A DNA stretch of 64,000 nt from Romboutsia_C sp015668195 (GCF_015668195.1 NZ_JADPFC010000002.1:496001-560000), one strand, 5' to 3'; positions 54,107 through 62,540 are shown, numbered from the stretch's first letter. Program-made: numbers and translations. The notes: generated from the sequence alone by a model not told the origin.

Positions 54107-54933
54107 CCATTTTTATCTAAAAATGATAGTATTCCTTGAGCAATTCCTTCTGATAGTCTATTTTGGTAAGTATTATCTAAAAGTTTATCTCTTTCTTCTT
54201 TATTACTTATAAATCCACATTCCACTACTACTGATGGCATATATGTTTGTTGTAACACTTGTATATGCTGTTGCTTTACGCCCCTGTCTTTCATAGTTAC
54301 GTATGCTTTCATAGTGTTTTGTATAGTTTCTGCTAATAGCTTAGATTTATCACTTGGATCTGCATCTTGTCTATAATAAGTTTCTACTCCATTTGCAGTG
54401 TTACCGCCTGTTTCTGCATTCATTTGTATAGATATAAATGCATCTGCATTTTGAGAATTTGCAAGTATTGCTCTATCTGAAGTATTTAAAGTTTTATCAT
54501 CAGTTCTTGTTAGTATTACTTGTATGTCATTTTGATTTGATAAAACAGCTGCTATCTTCTTTGATATATCTAGAGCTAAATCTTTTTCATATACTGCTTC
54601 ATTTTCCCCTGGTGCCTTAATTCCAACATTTCCGGTGTCATCTCCACCATGTCCTGGATCTATTACCACAGTGTGTTTTACTTCTAGAGGTGTACTAGAT
54701 TCTGACTCTAAATCAAATTGTTTACTATCCTCTATTTCTTTTTGTTTTTGTATTTCCTGTGCTTTAGCTTCTTTTATATTCCCTATAAGTTTAGAAGTAG
54801 ATGCAGCCACTTTACTTATCCCAAATATTAGTGCTATGAATATACAAATTACAAAGATTAGCTTTTTCTTATTGATTCTTTTTGTTTTAGTTTTTCTCAC
54901 ACTTTGCTTTCTTATATTCCTTTTTTTTGACAT
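54097..54933 (-). CDS. Membrane-anchored Amidase_3 protein with an altered zinc site
   Basis: 278 residues. A basic N-terminus, one membrane helix (about residues 24-45) and a coiled charged linker (50-80) lead to an Amidase_3 (N-acetylmuramoyl-L-alanine amidase) domain. H95 in DPGHGG, E116 in YEKDLALD and E238 in VVECGFISN are in place. The third zinc ligand, normally the His of SIHxN, is Gln (Q170 in FISIQMNAE). The protein may therefore be inactive, weakly active or use a different metal geometry. It should act outside the membrane on peptidoglycan. AAGGGA precedes the ATG. Confidence 0.88.
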   Translation of the reverse strand: MSKKRNIRKQSVRKTKTKRINKKKLIFVICIFIALIFGISKVAASTSKLIGNIKEAKAQEIQKQKEIEDSKQFDLESESSTPLEVKHTVVIDPGHGGDDTGNVGIKAPGENEAVYEKDLALDISKKIAAVLSNQNDIQVILTRTDDKTLNTSDRAILANSQNADAFISIQMNAETGGNTANGVETYYRQDADPSDKSKLLAETIQNTMKAYVTMKDRGVKQQHIQVLQQTYMPSVVVECGFISNKEERDKLLDNTYQNRLSEGIAQGILSFLDKNGKK

Positions 54934-55030
54934 TGCTATCCCTTCCTGAAATCATTTTGAATTTCTCTAATGTATTTTAACATTTAAGAAGGTTAAATTG
55001 CAACTTAATGTCCTTATTTAATTGATGATT

Positions 55031-55675
55031 TTATCCTCCAAGGGTTATATCTTGTTTATCATACCATGTAAGTGCTTCATTTATATGTTTTTTATTAAAG
55101 TCAGGCCAATAATCCTCTACTACATAAAAATCTGCATATATAGATTGTACTGGTAAAAATCCGCTTAGACGTCTTCTCCCACCCCATCTAATAATTAAAT
55201 CTAATCTAGATACATCATTAGATTGTATATTGTTATGTATATTATTTTTATTTACTCCTTTTGCATTAGCTAGTGTATTTAAGTCCCAATACCAACCATA
55301 ATTAACTAATAAATTAGCTTTTATCTGACCTGGTTTTTCTTTAGTTCTTTTGGTATATGGTAAAAGTTCTTTTGGAAACATTTTAGAGTCAGCATTTCCT
55401 ATTACTAATAAAGATGCCCCTTCATCTAAAAGTCTATTTGCTGCCTCAACACACGCTTTAGTAAATGATTCTGTCTGATAACTAGGTCTTCTTGTATTAT
55501 CTGTAGTAAATCCATAAAAAGTTACTTCTTCAACACCTAAATCTCTTAGCTGTCTATAACTTTCAATACCAGGATCTAATCCATTTTCATACCCTTTATC
55601 TTTTCCCATTCCTTTATTTTGTGCCCATCTTCTATTACCATCTGGTATTATTCCAACATGTTTTGGTATTCTCAT
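55031..55675 (-). CDS. Short UppS-like cis-prenyltransferase
   Basis: About 214 residues, against about 240-260 for typical undecaprenyl diphosphate synthase. The core motifs are recognisable: IPKHVGIIPDGNRRWA, a GFTTDNTRRPS segment in place of the usual FSTENW, RTKEKP, RWGGRRRLSGFLPVQSIYADFYVVEDYWPDF. The catalytic aspartate of IIxDGN is kept. A divergent chain-length or a dedicated lipid carrier for a surface polymer is possible. The ATG at 55675 lies 6 bases after AGGTGA; a GTG at 55684 lies in that site. No cdsA/ispC genes are adjacent, unlike the housekeeping uppS locus, so this is probably a paralog. Confidence 0.85.
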   Translation of the reverse strand: MRIPKHVGIIPDGNRRWAQNKGMGKDKGYENGLDPGIESYRQLRDLGVEEVTFYGFTTDNTRRPSYQTESFTKACVEAANRLLDEGASLLVIGNADSKMFPKELLPYTKRTKEKPGQIKANLLVNYGWYWDLNTLANAKGVNKNNIHNNIQSNDVSRLDLIIRWGGRRRLSGFLPVQSIYADFYVVEDYWPDFNKKHINEALTWYDKQDITLGG

Positions 55676-55870
55676 ATGCTTCACCTCTCTATTGGAATTA
55701 TTTACAATTTTTATAAAAATTACTCCTTATGCGTTAAATTTCATTATATATCTTTTTAATTTTAAATGGTAATTTTTTACAATAATTTTAATATTAAAGT
55801 AATTGATTTTAATTATTACATATAGTAGACTATATTTAATAATTAACATGGATATATTTGGGAGGTTTGC

Positions 55871-56338
55871 ATGAAAAAATTTTTAGCACTATTTACACTT
55901 ATTTTTTCTTTAGGCTTAGTTGGATGTTCATCTAAAACTGAAGTTAAAGATGTTCCTGTAAATGATATAAAAGATGCTATAAATAATGAATCCACTTTAC
56001 CTGTTCAACCAGTAGCTGATGTAGATGCAAAAGACTTCTATATATTTGAAAATGTAAAAGATAATATACAAGAGGGATTTGTATTACAGTCTATGATAAA
56101 TGTCAATCTTTTAGATGTTTTTGTGGTTAAGACTGACAATGTTGAAAAGATTAAAAATGCTATTGATGAATATAAAAATAGTGATTCATTTAAAATGTTT
56201 GCTGATGGTTATGGTGGGGAAGATAATATAACTGCTGCAGCTAATTCAATTTTAAAAAGTAAAGGGAATTATGTTTACTTTATAGCTACTACTAATGCAA
56301 AGGATGTAGAATCTAAGATATTAAAATTAATAGAATAA
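55871..56338 (+). CDS. DUF4358-type lipoprotein
   Basis: 155 residues. A lipoprotein signal peptide ends in the lipobox LVGC (C19). The mature part has the pattern of DUF4358 proteins, with the VLQSMINVNLLDVFVVK core and an amphipathic C-terminus ending NAKDVESKILKLIE. Function unknown; the family often lies next to MBOAT and DHHW genes, as here. GGAGG precedes the ATG. It ends in a terminator followed by the dispersed repeat, so it is transcribed apart from the acylation genes. Confidence 0.8.
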   Translation: MKKFLALFTLIFSLGLVGCSSKTEVKDVPVNDIKDAINNESTLPVQPVADVDAKDFYIFENVKDNIQEGFVLQSMINVNLLDVFVVKTDNVEKIKNAIDEYKNSDSFKMFADGYGGEDNITAAANSILKSKGNYVYFIATTNAKDVESKILKLIE

Positions 56339-56349
56339 TATAAATATAA

Positions 56350-56385
56350 AAGCTGTCTCGAAATAAATTGTGACAGCTCTTTTTA
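56350..56385 (+). terminator. Terminator of the DUF4358 gene
   Basis: AGCTGTC pairs with GACAGCT, followed by CTTTTT, where repeat copy B begins. Confidence 0.8.
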
Positions 56386-56549
56386 CGCTTAATGAAATTA
56401 TGATACTTCAAAAATGTCGATAACTATTATAGTTAAATAATTCCAATCGGTTTGCCGAGCGTAAAAATACACTTTAAGCAACGGACGAAGTCGTTTGAGC
56501 AACGTGTTGGCGAAGTACTTGAGCGACATGAGTGAAGCGAATTTTTTGT
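56380..56549 (+). repeat. Dispersed repeat, copy B
   Basis: Second copy of the element at 19243-19437, in the opposite strand sense but with the same orientation relative to the terminator in front of it. The first 90 bases are bounded by an inverted repeat, TTTTTACGCT (56380-56389) and AGCGTAAAAA (56458-56467). The second half is GC-richer, with degenerate CGAAGT..TTGAGC units. A perfect 20-mer (56476-56495) is shared with copy A. It fills the gap between the lipoprotein and MBOAT genes. Confidence 0.8.
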
Positions 56550-56588
56550 ATAAACTTTATTTAGATAAAATTTAGGAGGTTTATTAAT

Positions 56589-57965
56589 TTGGTTTTTAGC
56601 AGTATAGCATTTTTGTTTTATTTTTTACCATTAGTTTTATTTTTTTATTTTATATCTCCTAATAAGGTAAAAAATTTAGTACTTTTGATTTTTAGTTTGA
56701 TATTTTATGCCTGGGGAGAACCTGTATATATTTTTATAATGTTGTTTTCTTGTATAGTTGACTATATACATGCTCTAATAATTGATAAATACAGAGGTAC
56801 TTTTAAATCTAAGTTAGCTTTAATATCTTCTATTATTATTAATTTAAGCTTACTTGCTTTTTTTAAGTATAGTGATTTTTTTATATCTATATTAAATAAT
56901 TTAATTAGTCTAAATATACCTTTATTAAACCTTAGTCTTCCTATTGGTATCAGTTTTTATACATTTCAGACTATGTCTTATAGTATAGATGTTTATAGAA
57001 ATGATTCTCCTGTTCAAAAAAATATAATAAACTTAGGTACTTTTATAACTCTATTTCCACAGTTAGTTGCAGGACCTATAGTTAGATATCATGATATATC
57101 ACATCAACTTATTAATAGATGCATTAATTTTGATAAGATTTATGAAGGTGTTTATAGATTTATAATAGGTATATTAAAAAAGGTAATACTTGCAAATAAT
57201 CTAGGTGCTATATGGTTTAGCATTAAGGCTACACCTTTTAATGATTTATCTAATTTAACGGCTTGGCTTGGAATAATCTGCTTTACTCTTCAAATTTACT
57301 TTGATTTTTCAGGTTATTCTGATATGGCAATAGGTCTTGGTAAAATATTTGGTTTTGACTTTTTAGAGAATTTTAATTTTCCTTATATTTCTAAATCTAT
57401 AACTGAATTTTGGAGGAGATGGCATATAAGTCTTGGTATATGGTTTAGAGATTATTTGTATATTCCTCTTGGCGGTAATAGATGTAGTAAGGGTAGATGG
57501 TTTTTTAATATTTTTATAGTTTGGTTTTTAACTGGACTTTGGCATGGTGCTAGCTTTAATTTTATATTATGGGGGCTTTACTTTGGAGTTATTCTAATTG
57601 TTGAAAAGTTATTCTTATTAAGTTTTCTAAAAAAACTCCCTAAGTTTTTAAGTCATATATATGTTATGTTTTTAGTTATTATAGGATTTGTTATATTTGA
57701 GATAACAGATATTAATAGTATTTTAATCTATTTAAACTCTATGTTTAATTTTAATAACAATTTTGTAGATAGTACTTTTTATTATTATTTTATACCTAAT
57801 ATAATTTTAATAGTTTTTTCTATAATAGCATCTACTCCTATTATAAAAATAATTCTAGATAAATATGAAATTTTAAGATTTATAACTTTAGTTGTTGGAT
57901 TTATAGTGGCTGCTTCATTTTTAGTGGACTCCTCTTTTAATCCATTTCTATATTTTAGGTTTTAG
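56589..57965 (+). CDS. MBOAT-family O-acyltransferase (AlgI/PatA-like)
   Basis: 458 residues and about eleven membrane segments. MBOAT signatures are PLPIGISFYTFQTMSYSIDVY-like SLPIGISFYTFQ, FFPQLVAGPIVR-like LFPQLVAGPIVR, FWRRWHISLGIWFRDYLYIPLGG, and the catalytic histidine in WFLTGLWHGASFNFILWG. These enzymes move acyl groups across the membrane to O-acetylate a surface polymer (alginate, peptidoglycan or teichoic acid). The start is TTG at 56589 with AGGAGG 9 bases upstream. It is followed by the DHHW gene after 10 bases, so they form an operon. Confidence 0.93.
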   Translation: MVFSSIAFLFYFLPLVLFFYFISPNKVKNLVLLIFSLIFYAWGEPVYIFIMLFSCIVDYIHALIIDKYRGTFKSKLALISSIIINLSLLAFFKYSDFFISILNNLISLNIPLLNLSLPIGISFYTFQTMSYSIDVYRNDSPVQKNIINLGTFITLFPQLVAGPIVRYHDISHQLINRCINFDKIYEGVYRFIIGILKKVILANNLGAIWFSIKATPFNDLSNLTAWLGIICFTLQIYFDFSGYSDMAIGLGKIFGFDFLENFNFPYISKSITEFWRRWHISLGIWFRDYLYIPLGGNRCSKGRWFFNIFIVWFLTGLWHGASFNFILWGLYFGVILIVEKLFLLSFLKKLPKFLSHIYVMFLVIIGFVIFEITDINSILIYLNSMFNFNNNFVDSTFYYYFIPNIILIVFSIIASTPIIKIILDKYEILRFITLVVGFIVAASFLVDSSFNPFLYFRF

Positions 57966-57975
57966 GAGGTAGACT

Positions 57976-59130
57976 TTGAAAAAGAAATATAATATTTTTA
58001 AACTTATGACTTTAATTTTTTTCTTTACTTTTATATTTATAGTACCTTTATTTACATTATTTACTGAAGATAAAAAAATTAGTGAAATAGAAAATAAGAT
58101 ACTTACCCAATTCCCAGAAATTTCTCTAGAAGATATTTATAGCAAAAGATTTTTTAATAATTTCGATAAATATACTTCTGACCAATTTCCACTTAGAGCT
58201 AATTTTTTAGAACTAAAAAATTCTTTTAGTTATTTAGTAGGCCAAAGAGAATTTAGAGAAATATACCTAGGAAAAAAACATAGACTTATGGAAAAGTTTG
58301 TATTTAATAAGGATATAATAGATAAAAATATTTCCCAGGTCATAAATATGTCAAAATATGTTCACGATAAATATAATATACCTTCTACTTTAATGATAGT
58401 ACCTAATTCTATAGCCTTTTATAAAGATGAACTTCCTTCTTGGGCTATAACTGATAATCAGTATGATGCTTTAAATTATATAAATAATAATATAAGCTCT
58501 ATCTCAAAAGACATAAAATTATCTAATGGTAATAGTTTTATTAATTTTTATACTCCTTACAATGTTTTAAATAAATACAAACAATTACCAATATACTTTA
58601 ATACAGACCATCATTGGACTCAGCTTGGGGCAAAAATAGCTTATGATGATATGAATAATACACTTAATATAGATAATATTTTAAAAAATTATAATAAAAT
58701 CTCTAGTGATTTTTATGGTACCTATTACTCTAAGGCAATGCTACCTATGATAAAAGGTGATGATATATACTCTTATGATAAATATAACAATTTTAATATA
58801 ACTATTGATTTTAATAAAAGATACAATACTTTGTATGATAAGGATAAGCTAAGTGGGAAAAATAAGTATCAATACTTTCTTCATGGAGATCCTGGTATAT
58901 GTCTTATAGATGGTAGTGGATCTGGAGAAATTTTAATATTTAAAGATTCTTATGCTCACAACTTTATTCCTTTTTTAGCTTATAATTATGCTAAGATTCA
59001 TGTTATAGATCCTAGATATTATAAGGTAGATATAGATAAATATCTAAGAGAAAATAATATTGATAAAATTCTTTATATACATAATTTACAAAGTATAAAT
59101 ACTTATAATCTATATAAAAATATTTTTTAA
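57976..59130 (+). CDS. DHHW-family protein, AlgJ/AlgX-like partner of the MBOAT protein
   Basis: 384 residues. One N-terminal membrane segment (about residues 10-30) is followed by an extracellular SGNH-like domain. The defining motif reads FNTDHHWTQLGAKIA near residue 212. A SMIVPNS-like segment (TLMIVPNSIAFY) and the C-terminal ILIFKDSYAHNFIPFLA, with the catalytic-serine environment, are also visible. DHHW/AlgX-type proteins receive the acyl group from the MBOAT protein and transfer it to polymer. The start is TTG with AGGAGG upstream, 10 bases after the MBOAT stop. A strong terminator follows. Confidence 0.88.
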   Translation: MKKKYNIFKLMTLIFFFTFIFIVPLFTLFTEDKKISEIENKILTQFPEISLEDIYSKRFFNNFDKYTSDQFPLRANFLELKNSFSYLVGQREFREIYLGKKHRLMEKFVFNKDIIDKNISQVINMSKYVHDKYNIPSTLMIVPNSIAFYKDELPSWAITDNQYDALNYINNNISSISKDIKLSNGNSFINFYTPYNVLNKYKQLPIYFNTDHHWTQLGAKIAYDDMNNTLNIDNILKNYNKISSDFYGTYYSKAMLPMIKGDDIYSYDKYNNFNITIDFNKRYNTLYDKDKLSGKNKYQYFLHGDPGICLIDGSGSGEILIFKDSYAHNFIPFLAYNYAKIHVIDPRYYKVDIDKYLRENNIDKILYIHNLQSINTYNLYKNIF

Positions 59131-59143
59131 AATAAAAATTATT

Positions 59144-59192
59144 AAAAAAGCTATGAAATATATAGTTTAATCTATACACTTCATAGCTTTTT
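59144..59192 (+). terminator. Terminator of the MBOAT-DHHW operon
   Basis: AAAAAGCTATGAA pairs with TTCATAGCTTTTT, with an inner TATAG/CTATA pair. It may also stop the convergent agrC transcript. Confidence 0.85.
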
Positions 59193-59295
59193 ATATTATC
59201 TTAAATATTTATATATTTAAAATATTCCCTTTTTGTTTTGCTATAGTACCCCTGGTGATAAAATACCGTCTATAAAAATTTATGGCAACTATATT

Positions 59296-60555
59296 CTATA
59301 CTGAAAATAATATTTTAAATTCTGTATAATCAACATTGCTATCTACATAAATCTTTCCTTTGTTCTTTTCCACTAATTCTTTTACTATTGCTAATCCAAA
59401 TCCATTTTCTTTTTTATTCATATTTTTTTTCGTTGTAAAACCTTCATCAAAAATTTTATCAATTATTTTTTCTTCTATTTTAGGTCCATTATTTTTAATA
59501 CTTATGTATATATTATTAAATATTTTATATGTCTTTATAATGATTAAACCATTATCACCTAATGCTGTTATAGAATTACTTATTATATTTGATAAAATTT
59601 TTTGTAGGTCATACTCTGATATATTTAGGTTTTGAATGTCACTTTCTTCTTCTACTATTATATTTATATCCTTAAAATCAAAAGAATTAACTATACATGT
59701 AATTATAGAATTTTCATTTGATATAATTTTTATATTACCTGATACTTCATTATTTCCATTTATTATATGCTTTAGAAGTTCACCAAGCCTTTCATATTGT
59801 TCCATTATGTATAGCCCATTTATGTAAGAAATTTGTGAACCATAGTCATGTTTTATTTTTTTAAGTTCATTATTTTTATTACTTAATGCTATATTTAACT
59901 TTTCTATTTCATTAATTTTTTTGTTTACACTTATAATATACATAAATAACGATATTAAGAATATAACACAACTAATTATTATTAAATTCTTAAAAACAAC
60001 ACTATCATTTCCATGTATGATTAATGATAAAGAAAGTATATAGTCAAAAGAAAGTACGAAAAATACTCCAACTTCAAAGCAATATTTATATCTATTAAAA
60101 ATTTTATATATTGAGTATATTTTATTTTTAAATACAAATATAAGCATTTCTATTGCATATATTGGTAAATACATAGTCAATATTGTAGATAATTCAGTAT
60201 TATTTAATAAATCTTGCGTATATGACCAATGTATATTCCCAGCTATTATCACAGACATTTGCATTATAATGTATATTATAAAATATGAAGTTATTGCTTT
60301 ACTATAATGGTTAAAATAAGAACATGCTATTATTACCATATCAAGTATATTCATTATAATTATAGATAAAGATGTTCCTCCTATTAATTTAGTTACTATA
60401 GTTATATTTGCAAATATAACTACAGCTGTAAGTATAAATTTAATAGTTCCATCCTTTTTGCTAATTAGTCCTTCTTTTTTCAAACAGTAGTACGGAAAAT
60501 AACTTATTAATATAGACTGTATTATAGAATTTGTTATGTCTGCTATAGTTAACAT
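59296..60555 (-). CDS. AgrC-like sensor histidine kinase (GHKL type)
   Basis: 419 residues. Six membrane helices occupy about residues 1-210, then a dimerisation helix with the phospho-acceptor H236 (LKKIKHDYGSQI) and a GHKL ATPase domain (ILSNIISNSITAL near 315-330, ENGFGLAIVKELVEK near 385-400). This is the AgrC design for sensing a cyclic peptide pheromone. The ATG follows the agrD stop codon by one base and AGAGGT lies in the agrD end, so agrB, agrD and agrC are one transcript. No AgrA-type response regulator lies downstream; the next gene is convergent. Cognate regulator unknown. Confidence 0.9.
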   Translation of the reverse strand: MLTIADITNSIIQSILISYFPYYCLKKEGLISKKDGTIKFILTAVVIFANITIVTKLIGGTSLSIIIMNILDMVIIACSYFNHYSKAITSYFIIYIIMQMSVIIAGNIHWSYTQDLLNNTELSTILTMYLPIYAIEMLIFVFKNKIYSIYKIFNRYKYCFEVGVFFVLSFDYILSLSLIIHGNDSVVFKNLIIISCVIFLISLFMYIISVNKKINEIEKLNIALSNKNNELKKIKHDYGSQISYINGLYIMEQYERLGELLKHIINGNNEVSGNIKIISNENSIITCIVNSFDFKDINIIVEEESDIQNLNISEYDLQKILSNIISNSITALGDNGLIIIKTYKIFNNIYISIKNNGPKIEEKIIDKIFDEGFTTKKNMNKKENGFGLAIVKELVEKNKGKIYVDSNVDYTEFKILFSV

Positions 60556-60556
60556 A

Positions 60557-60679
60557 TTACCTCTTGTTTTTCATTGATTCAGGCATTTTTTCAGTCCCTA
60601 CTAATAACAGAGAAGCTGCTCCTGTATTCATAACAACCACTGATAATAAACACATTAATCCACCCATTATTTTTTTCAT
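60557..60679 (-). CDS. agrD: AgrD-like pheromone precursor, 40 residues, cysteine-free core
   Basis: A short frame between agrB and agrC encodes MKKIMGGLMCLLSVVVMNTG, then AASLLLVG, then TEKMPESMKNKR. It has the AgrD plan: an amphipathic or hydrophobic leader, a short core, and a charged C-terminal tail with MPES, like the PE(x)L motif of AgrD. The core contains no cysteine. The serine S23 could form a lactone ring, as known for serine-type Agr peptides; the ring SLLLV is a guess. C10 is in the leader. GGGGG lies 10 bases before the ATG, inside the end of agrB. Confidence 0.85.
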   Translation of the reverse strand: MKKIMGGLMCLLSVVVMNTGAASLLLVGTEKMPESMKNKR

Positions 60680-60680
60680 T

Positions 60681-61259
60681 TTACAAATCCCCCTTAGTTT
60701 TGATTTTATATTTTTTATTAAACATAAGACATGAGTCTATAACTAATGTCCATGTTATAATGCTACTATAAATTCCTTTTGAGCTTAATATTAAAGCTAT
60801 TATAAAGAATGTAGTGCAACTTATTGTTGCAATAATTCTATTTTTTCTTATTAAATCTTCTCTAGTAAGTGGCATATCTTCATTAATTATTGGTGCTTGA
60901 TGATATACACTAAAAATATTTATTAAATTTAACAGTATAATACTAATTAAATTTAAATTATTACTTATAGATAAAATAATTATAATCCCTGATAGGATAA
61001 TTGTTGCTACTAGGCATTTAATTTGTGTACTTTCATGATATCCACCTGTAAATGGTTTTGTAAGTCCCATAACAATCATTACTAAAGATATTTCTTTAAA
61101 AAGACCTAATAAAGAAAACAATAATACCACAATAAATATTTTTGTTATTTCAAATAAAAATATACTTAATGTATACTCAATTTCATCTTTTACTTCATTT
61201 GTGTATCCATTATGATCACAAATATCTTCTGTAAAACTTCTTATTTTTTCTCTAATCAT
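60681..61259 (-). CDS. agrB: AgrB-like accessory gene regulator protease
   Basis: 192 residues with about five to six membrane segments. The catalytic histidine and cysteine are spaced exactly as in AgrB: H75 and C82 in TGGYHESTQIKC. AgrB cuts the C-terminal tail of AgrD and forms the ring of the autoinducing peptide in the membrane. AAGGA precedes the ATG, and the stop codon lies one base before agrD. It follows a terminator of the preceding operon, so its promoter must lie in 61260-61316; TTTATT/TAAAAT with a 16-base spacer is a weak candidate. Confidence 0.92.
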   Translation of the reverse strand: MIREKIRSFTEDICDHNGYTNEVKDEIEYTLSIFLFEITKIFIVVLLFSLLGLFKEISLVMIVMGLTKPFTGGYHESTQIKCLVATIILSGIIIILSISNNLNLISIILLNLINIFSVYHQAPIINEDMPLTREDLIRKNRIIATISCTTFFIIALILSSKGIYSSIITWTLVIDSCLMFNKKYKIKTKGDL

Positions 61260-61316
61260 TTATATTCCTTTTTACACTACCTTTTAATCATTTTATAAAA
61301 TAATTTTTTTAAATAA

Positions 61317-61353
61317 AAGTGTTCTCTGTAATATTATAGCTAGAGAACACTTT
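61317..61353 (-). terminator. Terminator of the amidase-domain gene
   Basis: AAAGTGTTCTCT pairs with AGAGAACACTTT, followed by TATTTAAA on the minus strand, 22 bases past the stop. Confidence 0.82.
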
Positions 61354-61375
61354 AATTTCAACAATTTAATTCATA

Positions 61376-61888
61376 TTATTGGTAATATCCTAAAATTTTT
61401 ATATATCTTTGTTCTCCCTCTTTTAAACTAAGAGGATAATCTAGTAAGTCATAAGTATGTTGACAGATAAGGTAATCTACTAAATATTCTCCATCTAATA
61501 TTATATCTGTAACTATCATTGCATGATATGCTACATTATCATATACAAGTTGAACTATATCTCCTAGTTCTAATTCATTGTATGCTGCATCTCTTGCATA
61601 TACTCCATAGTTTTCAGTGGAAATGCCATTATTTCCTACTATATATTGGTAAAAGGGCTCTGATGCTGTCCAAGTTGGAGTTCTTGAATATTCACTATAC
61701 CAATACCATTTTTTAAGTACATGTTCTCCAATATTATCAAAAGGAATATTTCCAGCCCTTAGACACTGTGATACATAATTTGTGCAATCTCCTCCATAAA
61801 ATTCATAGTTTGCATAAGCAGGATTATGATCTAGTGCCCATTTTCTTGCATAAGCTACTGCTTTTTCTCTATCATATTCTTTTAACAT
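61376..61888 (-). CDS. Cytoplasmic amidase-domain protein (Amidase_6 type)
   Basis: 170 residues. The cysteine-protease-like catalytic start is YGGDCTNYVSQCL, with C35 as likely nucleophile, and the histidine is in VAYHAMIVTD near residue 121. This is the putative amidase domain family often found in clostridial proteins such as spore or cell-wall proteins. No signal peptide is present, so it may act in the mother cell or cytoplasm or be exported non-classically. It follows the DUF3298-type gene by 16 bases and is in its operon. GGGGG precedes the ATG. Confidence 0.85.
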   Translation of the reverse strand: MLKEYDREKAVAYARKWALDHNPAYANYEFYGGDCTNYVSQCLRAGNIPFDNIGEHVLKKWYWYSEYSRTPTWTASEPFYQYIVGNNGISTENYGVYARDAAYNELELGDIVQLVYDNVAYHAMIVTDIILDGEYLVDYLICQHTYDLLDYPLSLKEGEQRYIKILGYYQ

Positions 61889-61904
61889 ATTATCCCCCTA
61901 AAAA

Positions 61905-62540
61905 TTATTTTTTGTATATTTTTTTCTTTGTATAATTACTTAAATGCTCTTCAAATTCATAAAAACTAATCTTAAATTCTATTGGCGTAGATATTAATTT
62001 ATCAAACTCATAACTAGAAAAACATATGACCACTGCATTTTCTTCTATATAAAAAGATTGGTCTTTTGAAATTCCTAAAAAACCTTCAATATCTTCTTCA
62101 TCATAACAATATCTCTCTAATATAGAGTCTATATTCTCTATTATTTTTTCATTTATTCTTTTTATATAGTAGCTGTCTTTTTTAAATAAATCATCTAATG
62201 TTATATACTTATCTTCTTTTAAATCATAGTTATATGAATTTATATAACTTATTCCATATAGCCCCGCTACTTGAGAAAACTCCATAACTATACTTATCAT
62301 ATCTTCAGTATTAAAATGTACATTATACTCTGATATTATGTTTTTGTTAATGCTTATATAATCAAATTCATTTTGTAATTCTATAACTTCTTTAAATATT
62401 TCTACATCTTCATATATATCTTTATTAAGTTTATCTACGTTATTATGGTTTATACCTTCAATTTGTATAATTGGATAGTTCAAGTTATAAGATATTCCTT
62501 TATGCACTTCATTAATTTGGTTTTTATCAACATATAACAT
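61905..62540 (-). CDS. DUF3298-domain protein (RsiV/PdaC-like)
   Basis: 211 residues. The layout of DUF3298 is seen at about residues 80-205: LSIVMEFSQVAGLYG-like ISIVMEFSQ, SYNYDLKEDKYITLDDLFK, and FCFSSYEF-like VICFSSYEFD before a final strand. The N-terminal half is the matching DUF4163-like part. RsiV and PdaC carry this pair outside the membrane, but this protein has no signal peptide or membrane helix. First gene of the unit with the amidase-domain protein; GAGGTGG precedes the ATG. Ligand unknown. Confidence 0.8.
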   Translation of the reverse strand: MLYVDKNQINEVHKGISYNLNYPIIQIEGINHNNVDKLNKDIYEDVEIFKEVIELQNEFDYISINKNIISEYNVHFNTEDMISIVMEFSQVAGLYGISYINSYNYDLKEDKYITLDDLFKKDSYYIKRINEKIIENIDSILERYCYDEEDIEGFLGISKDQSFYIEENAVVICFSSYEFDKLISTPIEFKISFYEFEEHLSNYTKKKIYKK

